Assembly (NCBI GenBank): GCA_032622095.1
Contig: CP136068.1
Location: forward strand, 137,769,989 to 137,833,988
Origin: Siphonodentalium dalli
Taxonomy: Eukaryota; Mollusca; Scaphopoda; Gadilida; Siphonodentaliidae
Direction of reading: 5' to 3'
Length of the DNA stretch: 64,000 nt
A program made the position numbers and the translations under genes. Under the pieces are notes generated by a model, which was not told the DNA's origin, searched no databases, and saw nothing but the letters and a program-made list of their open reading frames with translations. Below are positions 1 to 10,685 of the stretch, in pieces (the first letter of the stretch is position 1; each line of letters begins with the position of its first letter).

Positions 1-236
1 AAAATTATAAAGAATGATAAAAAATTCTAAAATTGTTAAAGAATGTAAGAAAACATTCTAAAAAAAAAAATTCTAAAAATTGTTAAAGAATGTAAGAAAA
101 ATTGATAAAAAATTGTCAGGTCAATGCATTCTCTTATATGTGCGAGCAACCTATGGATGACTCGCATATATAAGAGAATGCATTGGCACAGGGTCTTTAA
201 TGTTGCACCAGCGCAGCTACCGTCATGGAAGGGTTA
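1..236. mobile_element. TTAA-B-like MITE fragment cut by window edge
   Basis: The first ~115 bases are an AT-rich spacer. They are followed by a hairpin (about 120-186) whose arms read CAATGCATTCTCTTATAT and the complement. The right end resembles other TTAA-B copies: a CTTTAATG..GCACCAGCGCAGCT block, then GGGTTA near 236. The left half lies outside the window. Confidence 0.75.
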
Positions 237-673
237 TACATTATGTATGCCTTAAATTCTCACTACTGTGACTGACTGGGAAGTTAAATAATTCTGTCCT
301 TAGATGACCTCAGCAGTGTTTAGACTCCTCACATTGATAGCCATGGCACAGTGATAGAAGGCTAGGAATCCACAACACTGCATGATAGCACTATTTAATC
401 GGCAAACAATGCGCAGATTTATTTCCCTTACGTTATCAGCGAGAAAGTGCAACCCTAATCTTCTTATCAAGGCATTTAACTGCGTGATATATGCACATGA
501 CTTTTATCACGGGCAATTTATCTCAAATCCTTAATATCAGTCTCCACAAGGAAAATTTATATTAGTCAAATATTATTGATCAATATAAATTCTTGGTGCA
601 TTCGCTCTTATCACTGTATATAAATAACAAATGTCACTCTTGAGTGGTACAGGCTAAATCAGTGGTAAGCACT
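237..673. other. no recognised feature
   Basis: AT-rich unique-looking intronic or intergenic sequence. I see no ORF, hairpin or match to other parts of the window. Confidence 0.5.
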
Positions 674-1640
674 CCCTAAAATAAACTATTGTGTAGGTGA
701 CTCAATTTTCTGTATTATATGTGCTACTGCACAGATACTTTGGATATAGAGGTTATTTCGAGGTGTTTTTCACTTGGATTTTGTTCTATTTTCGATTACT
801 GGTTAGTACATACATGTAATTGGTTGAATTAATTTGAATATTCATTTAAAGTCATGCTCTTTGATTTATTTATATCAATTCAATGTAAGGATACAGTAAT
901 GCCCAAAGTAGTTGACCACTGAACCACAGCAGAATTATGGGCAATTTTTCAGAATTTAGTAGGAAATATGGCTTGTTGCCATTCATCGGAAAGCTCTCGA
1001 CTGGGTAATTCTGCTGTGGTTAAGTGGTCAATTACTTTGGGAATTACTGTATAAGGTTAAAGTTTGGGGTCTGAGACACCTGAGTTAATGGAATATTCTA
1101 TTAATTTTTATATTAATACTTTCAATTCGTACCTAAAATAAACTATTGTGTAGGTGACTCAATTTTCTGTATTATATGCTACTGCACAGATACTTTGGAT
1201 ATAGAGGTTATTTCGAGGTGTTTTTCACTTGGATTTTGTTCTATTTTCATTACTGGTTAGTACATACATGTAATTGGTTGAACTAATTTAAAGACATGCT
1301 CTTTGAGTCATTTATATAAATTCAATGTAAGGATATAAGGTTAAAGTTTGGGGTCTATGACACCTGAGTTTATGGAATATTCTATTAAATTTATAATTTT
1401 ATATTACTTTCAATTCGTCCCTAAAATAAACTATTGTGTTGGTGACTCAATTTTCTGTATTATATGCTACTGCAGAGATACTTTGGAATTTAGAGGTTAT
1501 TTCGAGGTGTAATTTGTTTATCTCACTTGGATTTTGTTCTATTTTCAATACTGGTTAGACATATATGTAATTGGTTAAACTAATTATTTGACTTACTCTT
1601 TGATTTATTTATATCAATTGAATAGTATAAAGATATAGTT
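674..1640 (+). repeat. three tandem copies of a ~290-bp segment
   Basis: Copies start at about 674, 1132 and 1420, each with CCTAAAATAAACTATTGTGT. Copy 1 is longer by the TA-M element at 894-1049 plus a TA; without it copies 1 and 2 are about 300 and 288 bp. Copy 3 is the most diverged. Copy 2 preserves the uninterrupted target of the MITE. Confidence 0.85.
894..1049. mobile_element. TA-M MITE, Tc1/mariner type, copy 1
   Basis: This inverted-repeat element starts CAGTAATGCCC and ends in the complement, with TA on both sides (892-893 and 1050-1051). The adjacent tandem copy reads GGATATAAGG where this one reads GGATA-element-TATAAGG, so insertion duplicated TA. There is no coding capacity; mobilisation would need a mariner-type transposase from elsewhere. 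Confidence 0.9.
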
Positions 1641-1827
1641 TTGAGACTGATCGAGGCACCAGTCAGTGAAAGATTTTGTTATTTTACTGTTTACTTGGAA
1701 TTTTCTGTCTGTTTCCCAATAATATCTCTATTTTAATCACTTTTCAAGAGAAATATGTATGACCAGATATTTTCCTTTTATTTTTGTTGGGATATTAATA
1801 TGAATATATATATATATACATATATAA

Positions 1828-1915
1828 AAGGGACTCAAGGCCTTCAAAGTGCATGGGTTCATGCAAAATAACACACATTGTATAAAAGTCTGTAAAACAG
1901 CCATCATCCACAAGT
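1828..1915 (+). repeat. dispersed ~90-bp repeat (partner at 59888-59980)
   Basis: Shares the blocks CTCAAGGCCTT, GGGTTCATGCAAAAT and AAAAGTCTGTAAAACA with 59888-59980. Here a TA-M element is inserted at its right end; the partner copy is uninterrupted. Confidence 0.75.
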
Positions 1916-1916
1916 A

Positions 1917-2086
1917 CAGTAATGCTCTAATTAATCGACCTCTTAACCACAGCATAATTGTGGGTAACTTTTCAGGATTTAGTCGGAAATATGGCTTGTT
2001 GCCATTCATCGTATTTCCGACTAAATCCTGAAAAGTTACCCACAATTCTGCTGTGGTTAAGAGGTCGATTAATTAGAGCTTTACTG
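1917..2086. mobile_element. TA-M MITE copy 2
   Basis: Ends CAGTAATGCTC and GAGCTTTACTG are flanked by TA (1915-1916, 2087-2088). It is a near-perfect palindrome around a short centre. The partner repeat near 59975 reads AAGTACATG where this one has AAGTA-element-TACATG, a second empty site that supports TA duplication. Confidence 0.9.
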
Positions 2087-2142
2087 TACATGTAAAATAA
2101 TAGATCAATTATGTTCTTGTTTTCAGTATTTACACTCCAATA

Positions 2143-2736
2143 TCCAATTCCATGACTGGAGCTTCCTGAAATTTTACGAAAACCCTGTGCCAGTGCATTC
2201 TCTTAACCCTTTACCCAACAAACCGGCCAAAACCGACCAAATAAAGCTTCAACAGCCTAAAATATCTTCGGTCTGTCTCAATAGAACCATACAAATATGG
2301 ATATCATTGGAACCGGCTCCTTGACCACATTGTGATAGTTACAGTTAGCCATGTGCCAATGCATTCTCTTATATATGCGGGTCGACCATAGGTTGCCTCG
2401 CATATATAAGAGAATGCATTGGCCTAAATTTTTTTTTATAATGTGTTAAGCCAATGCATTCTCTTATATATGCGAGGCGACCTATGGTCGACTCGCATAT
2501 ATAAGAGAATGCATTGGCACAGGGCCGTTCTGTTGGGTAAAGGGTTAAATATGCGAGTCTCCCATAGGGGACCTTGCATATATACGAGAATACATTGGTC
2601 TAACAATATTTACATTGACCTTGTAAGCCAGTGCTTATATGTGAGGCTCCCTATGGGAGACTTGTATATATAAGAGAGTGCACTGGTACAGTGTCTTTAA
2701 TGCTGCACCAGCGCGGCTCCCATCATAAAAGGGTTA
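2143..2736. mobile_element. TTAA-B MITE interrupted by a TTAA-A MITE
   Basis: The left part (CCATGACTGGAGCTTCCTGA) and the right part (GCACCAGCGCGGCTCCCATCAT..GGGTTA) match other TTAA-B copies. The first hairpin is split at CTCTTAA by the A element at 2203-2548. Another B copy (about 4874) carries the same CTTAAATATGCG variant uninterrupted, which explains why a TTAA target was available. Confidence 0.8.
2203..2548 (+). mobile_element. TTAA-A MITE copy A1 (nested in TTAA-B)
   Basis: Bounded by TTAA on both sides (2203-2206, 2545-2548) with ends CCCTTTACCCAACA and TGTTGGGTAAAGGG. The unique arm is on the left, followed by two hairpins; the spacer between hairpins is shortened relative to A3. 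Confidence 0.9.
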
Positions 2737-2962
2737 CAAAGGACATAATATCCAGGATCCAGTTTAAACAAAATATGAAATCTATGCGACTATTTCATAG
2801 TGAAACACAAAATATATGCAGTAAATTCAAGCCAATTACATGGATATTTTTTCGCAATGGTGCAATTCAAAGAGCACATGTTATATGATTCTACAGTGAA
2901 TTTGTGTACATGATATGAAGTTTAATACAGGAGAAAATTTTAATGTTCGTTTAGTGTGTTTA

Positions 2963-3216
2963 CAAGCCTTGAAATACGGTGTCTGTCATTTGCAGAATGA
3001 GGTCCCCAGAGGGTGAATTTATTGATGCTACCCCGCATAGCGGGCTAGCATCACCAAATTCACCCTCTGGGGACCTCATTCTGCTTACACCTCAGCAGAA
3101 TGAGGTTCCCAGAGGGTTAATTTGGTGATGCTAGCCCGCTATGCAGGGTAGCATCACTAAATTCACCCTCTGGGGACCTCAATCTGCAAATGACAGACAC
3201 CCTATTTCAAGGCTTG
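2963..3216. mobile_element. CAAG-1 MITE, hAT type, with 8-bp target duplication
   Basis: Ends CAAGCCTTGAAATA and TATTTCAAGGCTTG. Inside are two consecutive hairpins whose arms read AGAATGAGGTCCCCAGAGGG and complement. Flanks are TGTGTTTA at 2955-2962 and 3217-3224, a perfect 8-bp duplication as made by hAT transposases. There is no coding capacity. Confidence 0.92.
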
Positions 3217-3224
3217 TGTGTTTA

Positions 3225-4088
3225 TCAAGTTATATCTACGTATTTACAGTTTTGGAAAGCATAAATTTTGCAAAAAATATGAGACTAAAAATAACTGAAA
3301 TGTGCATTTTGATGGAGACAGGATTCTCTTTACGCAGTCGAGATCCAGCGTATGATAGGAGTCGGAATCCGGTGCATGAAAAAGAAGGGGGGTTGTAGCC
3401 ACAGGGTGATTGTGGATTGAGTTTGTCAAACTCTGAGAAATAACTGATTACCCTGGAATAACTCTAGAAATCCTGGATCTATCTGTCATCTCCATGATTA
3501 AATTGAAACCCAGACATACACATTACCCAGATAAGATTACAAGTGATACTGCAAAATTTCAATTCAAAATTTAATTTACTCTCATCCCTTCCCACCAAAA
3601 ATTACATGACGCTTGTCTACTCTGTGACATACTGCCAATTTTCTTCAAGTATGCATTGTGATTGGACTGCCTTCTATATTAAGAGAGTACTCCACCACTA
3701 GTGACACACATACTATTCATGTAACTGTGTATATTAAGTGGACTTGGAACAGCTTTTATAGAGATCAGACTTGTGTGTTTGTGTTGTTCTTTGGGTCATT
3801 AAACCCCCAAGTATTGGATTAATTTTGGAATTAATTACCTTTGGGTGGCTGTTTGTGCATGGTTGAACAGTTCTTATAATGCTAGACATGTGAAGATTTT
3901 AGTGTTATTCCAGGATAGGATTGAGCCAACCATGGCTTCTAGAAAGGGTGTGTACTTATGTACTTTTTGACATTTTGCTTATTCAAAGCCCTTGAAAGTT
4001 TGCTTCATTTCACTTTTGATATGCTGTAGGTAATTTCAAGGAGTGGAGTATACACCTGTCCATGTTTCTACATAGAATTTTATAGTCC
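3225..4088. other. no recognised feature
   Basis: I found no conserved ORF, hairpin element or tandem repeat in this stretch. Confidence 0.5.
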
Positions 4089-4728
4089 TAGATCATGCCA
4101 TGAATCTCCACTATGGCTAATCATATGCCACCAGTACAAACCCTTGGAACTTTTTTAAGTTTTGACAGGGAACATTATGAAGTTGAAAAAATAACGCAGG
4201 GAATTATATTTCTTAGTTTTTATCTGTTCCTTGATAAGTTGATAATGTACTTCACTGTAGGTTAAGGTCTCATGCAACTCGAAATTTCACAATTTAAGTG
4301 GCTTTGTGAGCGTTTTTGCTTTGCATCACTTACAATTATGGAATTTTTCCTGGGTAATTAATTCAATGTTTGCGATATCGGCTCACAAATGTCACAGAAA
4401 AGCATGCAATTTTGAGTTGGGACCTTCATCTCCAGTGAAGTACATCATCAAGGAACAGATAATAACTAAGAAATATATTCTCTGTATTATTTATTCCACT
4501 TTATAAGGTTCCCTGTCAAAACTTCAAAAAGGTCCCAAGTTTTGTACAAGTGGAATATGATCTCTACGGGAGTCAGCCAGAGTAGAGATTCATAGCCTGA
4601 TTTTTTAATCCCTGTGTTGTCTGTTATTAAGTTTCCTGTCAGAATAGGTCAGAATATCAAAAAGTTTGAAAAGTTGAAATATGATCTCGACAAGTTTAAG
4701 CCAGAGTAGAGATTCATGGCATCATCTA
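4089..4728. mobile_element. MU-F element, Mutator-like, copy 1
   Basis: Starts TAGATCATGCCATGAATC and ends in a near complement (..GATTCATGGCATCATCTA). Subterminal blocks TTTTGACAGGGAAC and GTTCCCTGTCAAAAC are also inverted. The right end appears partly duplicated (a second end-like block near 4585). I see no 9-bp target duplication for this copy. It contains the uninterrupted site TTTCACAATTTAAGTGGCTT, into which TTAA-C inserted in copy 3 (7145). Confidence 0.75.
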
Positions 4729-4834
4729 GGTATGCAGTGGGCTTCAGCCCCACTTGCCCTTGTCTGACTCCTGTGCCAATTCATAATGTACATTGAGAAA
4801 AGTGCCTATCGGAAGGTTGAGCCCCCCCCCCCCC

Positions 4835-5072
4835 TTAACCCTTCCATGACTAGAGCTTCCTATGCATTCTCTTAAATATGCGAGTCTCCCATAGGGAGCC
4901 TAGCATATATATAAGAATATATCGGCCTGACAATATTTACCTTGACCTTGTAAATCAGTGCATTCTCTTATATATGCGAGGCTCCCTCTGGGAGACTCGC
5001 ATGTATAAGAAAATATACTGGGACATGGTCTTTAATGCTGCACCAGCACAACTCCGGTCATGAAAGGGTTAA
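4835..5072. mobile_element. TTAA-B MITE, complete ends
   Basis: Begins TTAACCCTTCCATGACT after a poly-C run and ends GTCATGAAAGGGTTAA. Two hairpins have upper stems CTCCC/GGGAG. The segment between left end and first hairpin is shortened. Confidence 0.88.
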
Positions 5073-5119
5073 ATTCTTCTGCCACCAATGTATGAACCGA
5101 GTACATGCATGCCACTGTG

Positions 5120-5190
5120 TAGATCATGCCATGAATCTCTACTATGGCTATACCGCTCCTAGCCATAGTAGAGATTCATGGCATGATCTA
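5120..5190. mobile_element. MU-F mini-palindrome with 9-bp target duplication
   Basis: A 71-bp near-perfect palindrome made only of two facing MU-F ends (TAGATCATGCCATGAATC ... complement). The flanks are GCCACTGTG at 5111-5119 and 5191-5199, a perfect 9-bp duplication typical of Mutator-like transposition. Confidence 0.88.
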
Positions 5191-5199
5191 GCCACTGTG

Positions 5200-5552
5200 G
5201 TAAATGAAATTGGGCATTGTACTAGACTGGCGGGTGGTCTGGTCACTAATAATGTGTGTGCGGTATATTGTATCAAATGGAAGCTGCCAGATATAGTTAC
5301 CATGAATCCATAATAATCCATATAATTTTGGTAGATTTTGATTGGCCTTTGTCTGACTCCGAATCCCAGACTTCATTTAGTATTCAACTCTATTTTATCA
5401 ATGTGGTTCCTAATTTTATTCTATTTTGTCTATGGGACCACTTATATTAACAATGGTCACTCTGAGGAATTAAACATATCTCATCTATTAAACCATCGAT
5501 TTATATTTAATATACGTTGATGATTAAACAAGGCAATGTTTTCTTAGAGAGT
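5200..5552. other. no recognised feature
   Basis: No repeat or coding signal recognised. Confidence 0.45.
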
Positions 5553-5705
5553 CAAGCCTTGAAATAGTGTGTCTGACATTTGCAGAATGAGGTCTCCAGA
5601 GGGTGAATTTAGTGATGCTACCTGGTACATCAGGCTAGATTAGATTACCAAATTCACCCTCTGGGGACCTGATTCTACTTAGGCCTCATCTTCTGGGAAG
5701 TATCT
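5553..5705. mobile_element. CAAG-family MITE fragment
   Basis: The left end CAAGCCTTGAAATAGTGTG and one AGAATGAGGTC.. hairpin are present. The right side stops within the internal segment, after ATCTTCTGGGAAGTATCT, which also occurs inverted near 37840. The right terminus is missing. Confidence 0.8.
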
Positions 5706-5797
5706 ATTAATTGTCTAAAATTAATATTGTTTTTAGTTACCTTTCCCCCTTGTGTTCAGTTTCTATATCCTCTGATTTGGAAAAGATAAACTGCATA

Positions 5798-6197
5798 TTA
5801 ACCCTTTACCCAACAGAAGGGCCCTGTGCCAATGCATTCTCTTATATATGCGAGTCGACCATAGGTCGCCTCGCATATATAAGAGAATGCATTGGCTTAA
5901 CACGTTAAAAATTAAAAAATTGTTAAAGATTGTAAGAAAAAATGGTAAAAAGTGTTAAAAAAAGATTTTTTCTAGGCCAATGCATTCTCTTATATATGCG
6001 AGGCGACCTATGGTCGACTCGCATATATAAGAGAATGCATTGGCACAGGGCATAACTGTAACTATCACAATGTGGTCAAGGAGCCGGTTCCAATGATATC
6101 CATATTTGTATGGTTCTATTGAGACCGACCGAAGATATTTTAGGCTGTTGAAGCTTTATTTGGCCGGTTTTGGCCGGTTTGTTGGGTAAAGGGTTAA
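5798..6197 (-). mobile_element. TTAA-A MITE copy A2
   Basis: TTAA at 5798-5801 and 6194-6197. The unique arm (GGCCGGTTTTGGCCGG side) is at the right, so it lies in reverse relative to A3. Two hairpins are separated by an AT-rich spacer. Confidence 0.92.
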
Positions 6198-6384
6198 TTG
6201 AGGTGACTAATGGGTGAACACCATAAAAATAACTTCATTACATGGCCTAGCAGCTGAAACAAGGCTAAGGAAAGCAACCAATTACTCTTTGCTTTGGGCA
6301 GCTATATATTACAGTAAAGATTTCTATTTTTATGTGACTGGTCCAGTCAATTCATTTAATTTATTGTGTTGCTTCAAGAACACT

Positions 6385-6784
6385 TTAACCCTTTACCCAA
6401 CAAACCGGCCAAAACCGGCCAAATAAAGCTTCAACAGCCTAAAATATCTTCGGTCTGTCTCAATAGAACCATACAAATATGGATATCATTGGAACCGGCT
6501 CCTTGACCACATTGTGATAGTTACAGTTATGCCCTGTGCCAATGCATTCTCTTATATATGCGAGTCGACCATAGGTCGCCTCGCATATATAAGAGAATGC
6601 ATTGGCCTAAAAGAAATCTTATTTTAACACTTTTTACCATTTTTTCTTACATTCTTTAACAATTTTATAATTTTTAATGTGTTAAGCCAATGCATTCTCT
6701 TATATATGCGAGGCGACCTATGGTCGACTCGCATATATAAGAGAATGCATTGGCACAGGGCCGTTCTGTTGGGTAAAGGGTTAA
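6385..6784 (+). mobile_element. TTAA-A MITE copy A3 (reference copy, piggyBac type)
   Basis: A complete 400-bp copy. Order: TTAA; end CCCTTTACCCAACA; a ~150-bp unique arm containing CCGGCCAAATAAAGC and GGATATCATTGGAACCGG; hairpin 1 (about 6539-6605); AT-rich spacer; hairpin 2 (about 6686-6756); end TGTTGGGTAAAGGG; TTAA. Each hairpin has a ~27-bp lower stem, one T.C mismatch, a 5-bp upper stem and an ATA-type loop. Hairpin 2 is the reverse complement of hairpin 1. TTAA duplication and CCCTTT ends fit piggyBac; Kolobok also uses TTAA, so the superfamily is an inference. It has no ORF. Confidence 0.92.
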
Positions 6785-6949
6785 AAGAACACATTTAAAC
6801 TACATGTAAACTACAAACTACAAACTACATGTAAAACTAATAATTGATCACTTTTGTCACTCCGAGCATTAAAAATAGTTTGATAGATCAGATACATAAA
6901 ATACATATGAACAGACTATATATTGAAGTGATCAAAGTATGGCTGTACA

Positions 6950-7686
6950 TAGATCATGCCATGAATCTCTACTCTGACTAATGTCGGTGGAGATCATATT
7001 ACACCAGTAAAAAACATGGAAACTTTTGACAGGGAACCTTATAAAGTTGAAAAATTAATGTGGGTAATATATTTCTTAGTTATTATCTGTTCATTAATAA
7101 TGTACTTCACTGTAGGCGAAGGCTCCAACTTGAAATTTCACGATTTAACCCTTTGAGTGCCAGGGGCCGATATTATCGGCCATAAACCTACACAATAAGT
7201 CTGTTAAAGAATATAATAAAATATATTAAAATTGTAAAAAATTGTAAAAAACAAAAAAAAACAAAAAATTGTTAAGCCAATGCATTCTCTTATATATGCG
7301 AGGCGACCTATGGTCGACTCGCATATATAAGAGAATGCATTGGCACAGGGTATATGGGTTGATACAAAAATCGGACCTGGCACTCAAAGGGTTAAGTGAC
7401 TTTGTGAGCAATTTTGTTTTCTGTTGCTTACATTTATGGAATTTATCCTGAGGGTATAATTAGTTCATTATATATTATGATATCGGCTCAAAAAAATCAC
7501 AGAAAAGCCAGGAAAAGCATGATATTATGAGTTGGTACCTTCACCTACAGTGAATTCCATTACTAAGTAATGGATAATACCGGATAATAACTAAGAAATA
7601 TATTCCCCGCATTATATTTTCAACTTTATAATATTCCCTGTCAAAACTTCAAAACAGTTCTCAGGTTTTGTACTGTTGGAATATGA
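6950..7686. mobile_element. MU-F element copy 3, interrupted by TTAA-C
   Basis: The left end TAGATCATGCCATGAATC at 6950 is followed by an interior matching copy 1 (TTTTGACAGGGAAC, ATATTTCTTAGTTATTATCT, TGTACTTCACTGTAGG). The right end is lost near 7686. A TTAA-C element sits at 7145-7395. Confidence 0.82.
7145..7395. mobile_element. TTAA-C MITE copy C1
   Basis: Ends TTAACCCTTTGAGTGCCAGG and CCTGGCACTCAAAGGGTTAA. It carries one copy of the A-type hairpin next to an A-rich block. The host MU-F copy at 4089 has the empty site ATTTAAGTGGCTTTG where this one has ATTTAA-element-TTAAGTGACTTTG, proving TTAA duplication. CCCTTTG-type ends resemble those of known piggyBac elements. Confidence 0.92.
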
Positions 7687-8036
7687 TGTCCCTTTAAAAT
7701 GTCAGAATATGAAACTTAATTTTGAACCCATCTGTATTCCTCAGTACATTCATACACACACTGTACCCACAAAGATAAGCTATCTGGCAGACTATATTAA
7801 CACAAAACATATGTATAATATGTATACAGTCATAGAGAAATGTCAGTGTCACTGCAAGCATGGAGAACCATATCAAGATTGTGGGCTAATTTCCACACAT
7901 AAAGGCTCCAATTATAGTGATAGTGATCTGGGTTTCGTCCTCTGATTTTATGTCACATGACTGTCTGATATATATGTTCAATGCATCATAGGTACTGAAA
8001 TATGCACGTTAGTGGTCTGGTGACCAAATATGATGC
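7687..8036. other. short flank duplication, otherwise nothing recognised
   Basis: A ~60-bp segment (about 7975-8030, GTACTGAAATATGCAC..GGTGACCAAATA) recurs at 8262-8315 on the other side of the TA-M element. Nothing else was recognised. Confidence 0.5.
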
Positions 8037-8038
8037 TA

Positions 8039-8251
8039 TGGTAATGCCCTAAATAATCGACTCCTTAACTACAGCATAATTATGGGTATCTTTTCAGGAT
8101 TTAGTCAGAAATATGGCTTGTTGTCATTCATTGGAAAGCTCTCAGTGAGAGCTTTCCGATGAATGGCAACAAGCCATATTTCTGACTAAATCCTGAAAAG
8201 TTACCCATAATTCTGCTCTGGTTAAGGAGTCAATTATTTAGGGCATTACTG
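8039..8251. mobile_element. TA-M MITE copy 3
   Basis: A long palindrome flanked by TA (8037-8038, 8252-8253). The left terminal CAG is mutated to TGG; the right end ..GGGCATTACTG is intact. Confidence 0.88.
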
Positions 8252-8357
8252 TAAGTTGAATGCATTATAAGTACTGAAATATGCACTTTAGTGGACTGGT
8301 GACCAAATACATGTATATTGCCAAGTGATAAGGCTGTTTAATATAGTAAGTTCTGCT

Positions 8358-8725
8358 TTAACCCTTTACCCAACAAACCGGCCAAAACTGGCCAAATAAA
8401 GCTTCAACAGCCTAAAATATCTTCGGTCTGTCTCAATAGAACCATACACATATGGATATCATTGGAACCGGCTCCTTGACCACATTGTGCCAATGCATTC
8501 TCTTATATATGCGAGTCGACCATAGGTCGCCTCGCATATATAAGAGAATGCATTGGCCTAAAAAAAATATTTTTTTACCATTTTTTCTTACATTCTTTAA
8601 CAATTTTATAATTTTTAATGTGTTAAGCCAATGCATTCTCTTATATATGCGAGGCGACCTATGGTCGACTCGCATATATAAGAGAATGCATTGGCACAGG
8701 GCCGTTCTGTTGGGTAAAGGGTTAA
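8358..8725 (+). mobile_element. TTAA-A MITE copy A4
   Basis: TTAA at 8358-8361 and 8722-8725. It lacks the TGATAGTTACAGTTATGCCC block just before hairpin 1. It ends ~135 bp upstream of the PHLDB exon acceptor at 8860. Confidence 0.92.
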
Positions 8726-8860
8726 TTTGTAGGGAAACTAGAATCATCTGTTCGGTATGTCTGTCCATCTGTTTGTCAGAGCAGATATTTCAGCCATATG
8801 TTATCAGATCCTAATATCAGGAGGGCTTTTATTTAAAACGTGGTTTTGTTCTATTTTCAG

Positions 8861-10632
8861 ATCTGGATAATAATCCAGATTACAGGAAGATGATATCAGA
8901 TGTATCAGAAGCAAATGGAATTAAACGTATAAAACCGCCAGCGAGTCCGAGGCAACGAGAAGATTTCACGCTCGACATAAACGAGGGTGATCTACTGAAC
9001 TTATCCAGATCTGAAGGTCGTTCCAGAAAAAATCGTAATGAAAACAGTCGCTCCTGTCCGGGAGTTTTGACCGTTCCTGAGCGACGTACATCTTCCGGTA
9101 GTGGGGATAGAAGCCCTGGACTTCCACCAAGTCCGTGCCATTTCGGTGAAAAACTTTTCACAAAAAATACTCCTACGACAAGGATATCAGCAAGTGTTTT
9201 GAAAAATTCGTCAAACGAACGACTGCCCAGTACTACTGATAGTGCGAATAGCACTTCGAGTAGTGGGGTATTTAGTTGGACTTCAGAAGAGAAATATCAA
9301 AACTCTCCTCAAAAGCATCACTCTTCTGGAGCAATATCGCCAAATAGTCAGAAAACCTCAACCCCGAAAGCGGATAAAGTTATTCGTGCGAAATCGTCTG
9401 ACTGGGATGATTCAACGACTATAATTTCATCGAATTTACGCCGAAAATCAGGTGACACTAATAATAATGTAGTTAAAAAAGACACGAATCTCAGTGACTC
9501 TGTTGAAGATTTGAAGAGAAATACGTTCGAAGGAATTGATTTTGATTTCAGTGAGTTGACAGCAAACGAGCAGGAGCTGTCGTTAAAACATCGAGAAATT
9601 GTCGCGCATCGAAAAAGTGAACAAGAAATGGAGCGTTTAGAAAGACAGCGATTGGACGACATCCTGATGATGTGTGCAGACTATGAACAACAAATAGAGC
9701 AAGAGTCTAACTGTCGTCATGGCAACCAACCACAAGCTACTGTGTTAGCTCAACGAAAAATTGAGCCTCCGTCCATGTTGGAAATAAACCCGGAGTTGTG
9801 TAGTTCGTTAGATAGACGGGAATATCGAGGTTCGTCGAAAATAAAAACTAACGGATCGCTAACGATGATGTCATCCCCAAATAACCCGCATAAGGAATTA
9901 TTTTTTGGTTTTCAAATGCGGAGGTGTGGATCAAATTCGTCAACATCAGAAGACGAGAATTTTCTCTCATCTGAAGATACAGGAACGATTAAAAAACGTC
10001 CGTCACCAAGTTCTAATAATGATGGCTCTATGGGGAAATTTCCTCATATCAATGGATTAGATTCTCCGAATGAGGTCATGAACTTCAAAGGGGAGTTACC
10101 TACGAAAAATTTCTTGCAGACATCAAGTGCTAACGAATTGCCAAATGAGAACCTAAAATTTAATGGTGATTTACCGATCAGTTACGAATCACCAAATGAG
10201 ATGTTAAAATATAACGGTGAATTACCAATGAGTTATTCTTATACTACGGGCAGTGTATTTAATTCACATGAGACAAGCGCTCCCTTAATGACCAACAGTA
10301 TGACAAACTCATTCACATCGTCTTCCATCGATCATGAAAATATATACGAAAATGTTCATTTTGACCCAACTTCACAAAGAGTGCTATATGACGGCTTGCG
10401 TAAGCCAGACATTGAGACGGGATCCCTTTCATCAGGTCACACCGTGAAGGACGCGTCACCGCGTTCCTCGGTATCAACAATTCACGACGTCACCAAACAT
10501 CAGCAGAATGAGGTGGTCGAGACAAACGGCATGGATTCCAGCGATAGCGACAACAGCTCAAAATCAAAAGATGGCGTTGCATCTTCTTCTGGTGTGGAGA
10601 CTTGCAGCGATAACAGTTTAAATATTTTGGAG
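8861..10632 (+). CDS. PHLDB: PHLDB/LL5-like protein, large exon (590 codons)
   Basis: First visible exon of a PHLDB-family gene. PHLDB1/2 (LL5) proteins are adaptors at the cell cortex that bind PIP3 through a C-terminal PH domain and help anchor microtubules through CLASPs. The acceptor is TTCTATTTTCAG|ATCTG and the donor is TTGGAG|GTAAGC. The reading frame starts 2 nt into the exon (8863), so the upstream intron is phase 1 and the ATG at 8890 is internal, not a start. The encoded segment is Ser/Asn-rich and probably disordered. Near residues 230-280 it has a charged helix with the family-typical block ERQRLDDILMMCADY. Near residues 402-460 a motif PNE..NGELP repeats about three times. The amino-terminal FHA-encoding exons should lie upstream of the window. 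The family assignment is strong; PHLDB1 versus PHLDB2 orthology is not resolved. Confidence 0.93.
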
Positions 10633-10685
10633 GTAAGCATTTAATATTCATAACTCTTTCATGACGGGAGCCGCGCTGGTGGAGC

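Noticed and set aside
8433-8814. Many 60-120 codon ORFs with peptides like QCILLYMR or ANAFSYICE across the window
   Set aside because: All are translations of the shared MITE hairpin and recur on both strands wherever that hairpin occurs.
8890-10644. 584-codon ORF as a complete single-exon gene
   Set aside because: It is bounded by a good acceptor and donor, the frame continues upstream of the ATG, and downstream exons complete the PHLDB coiled coil.
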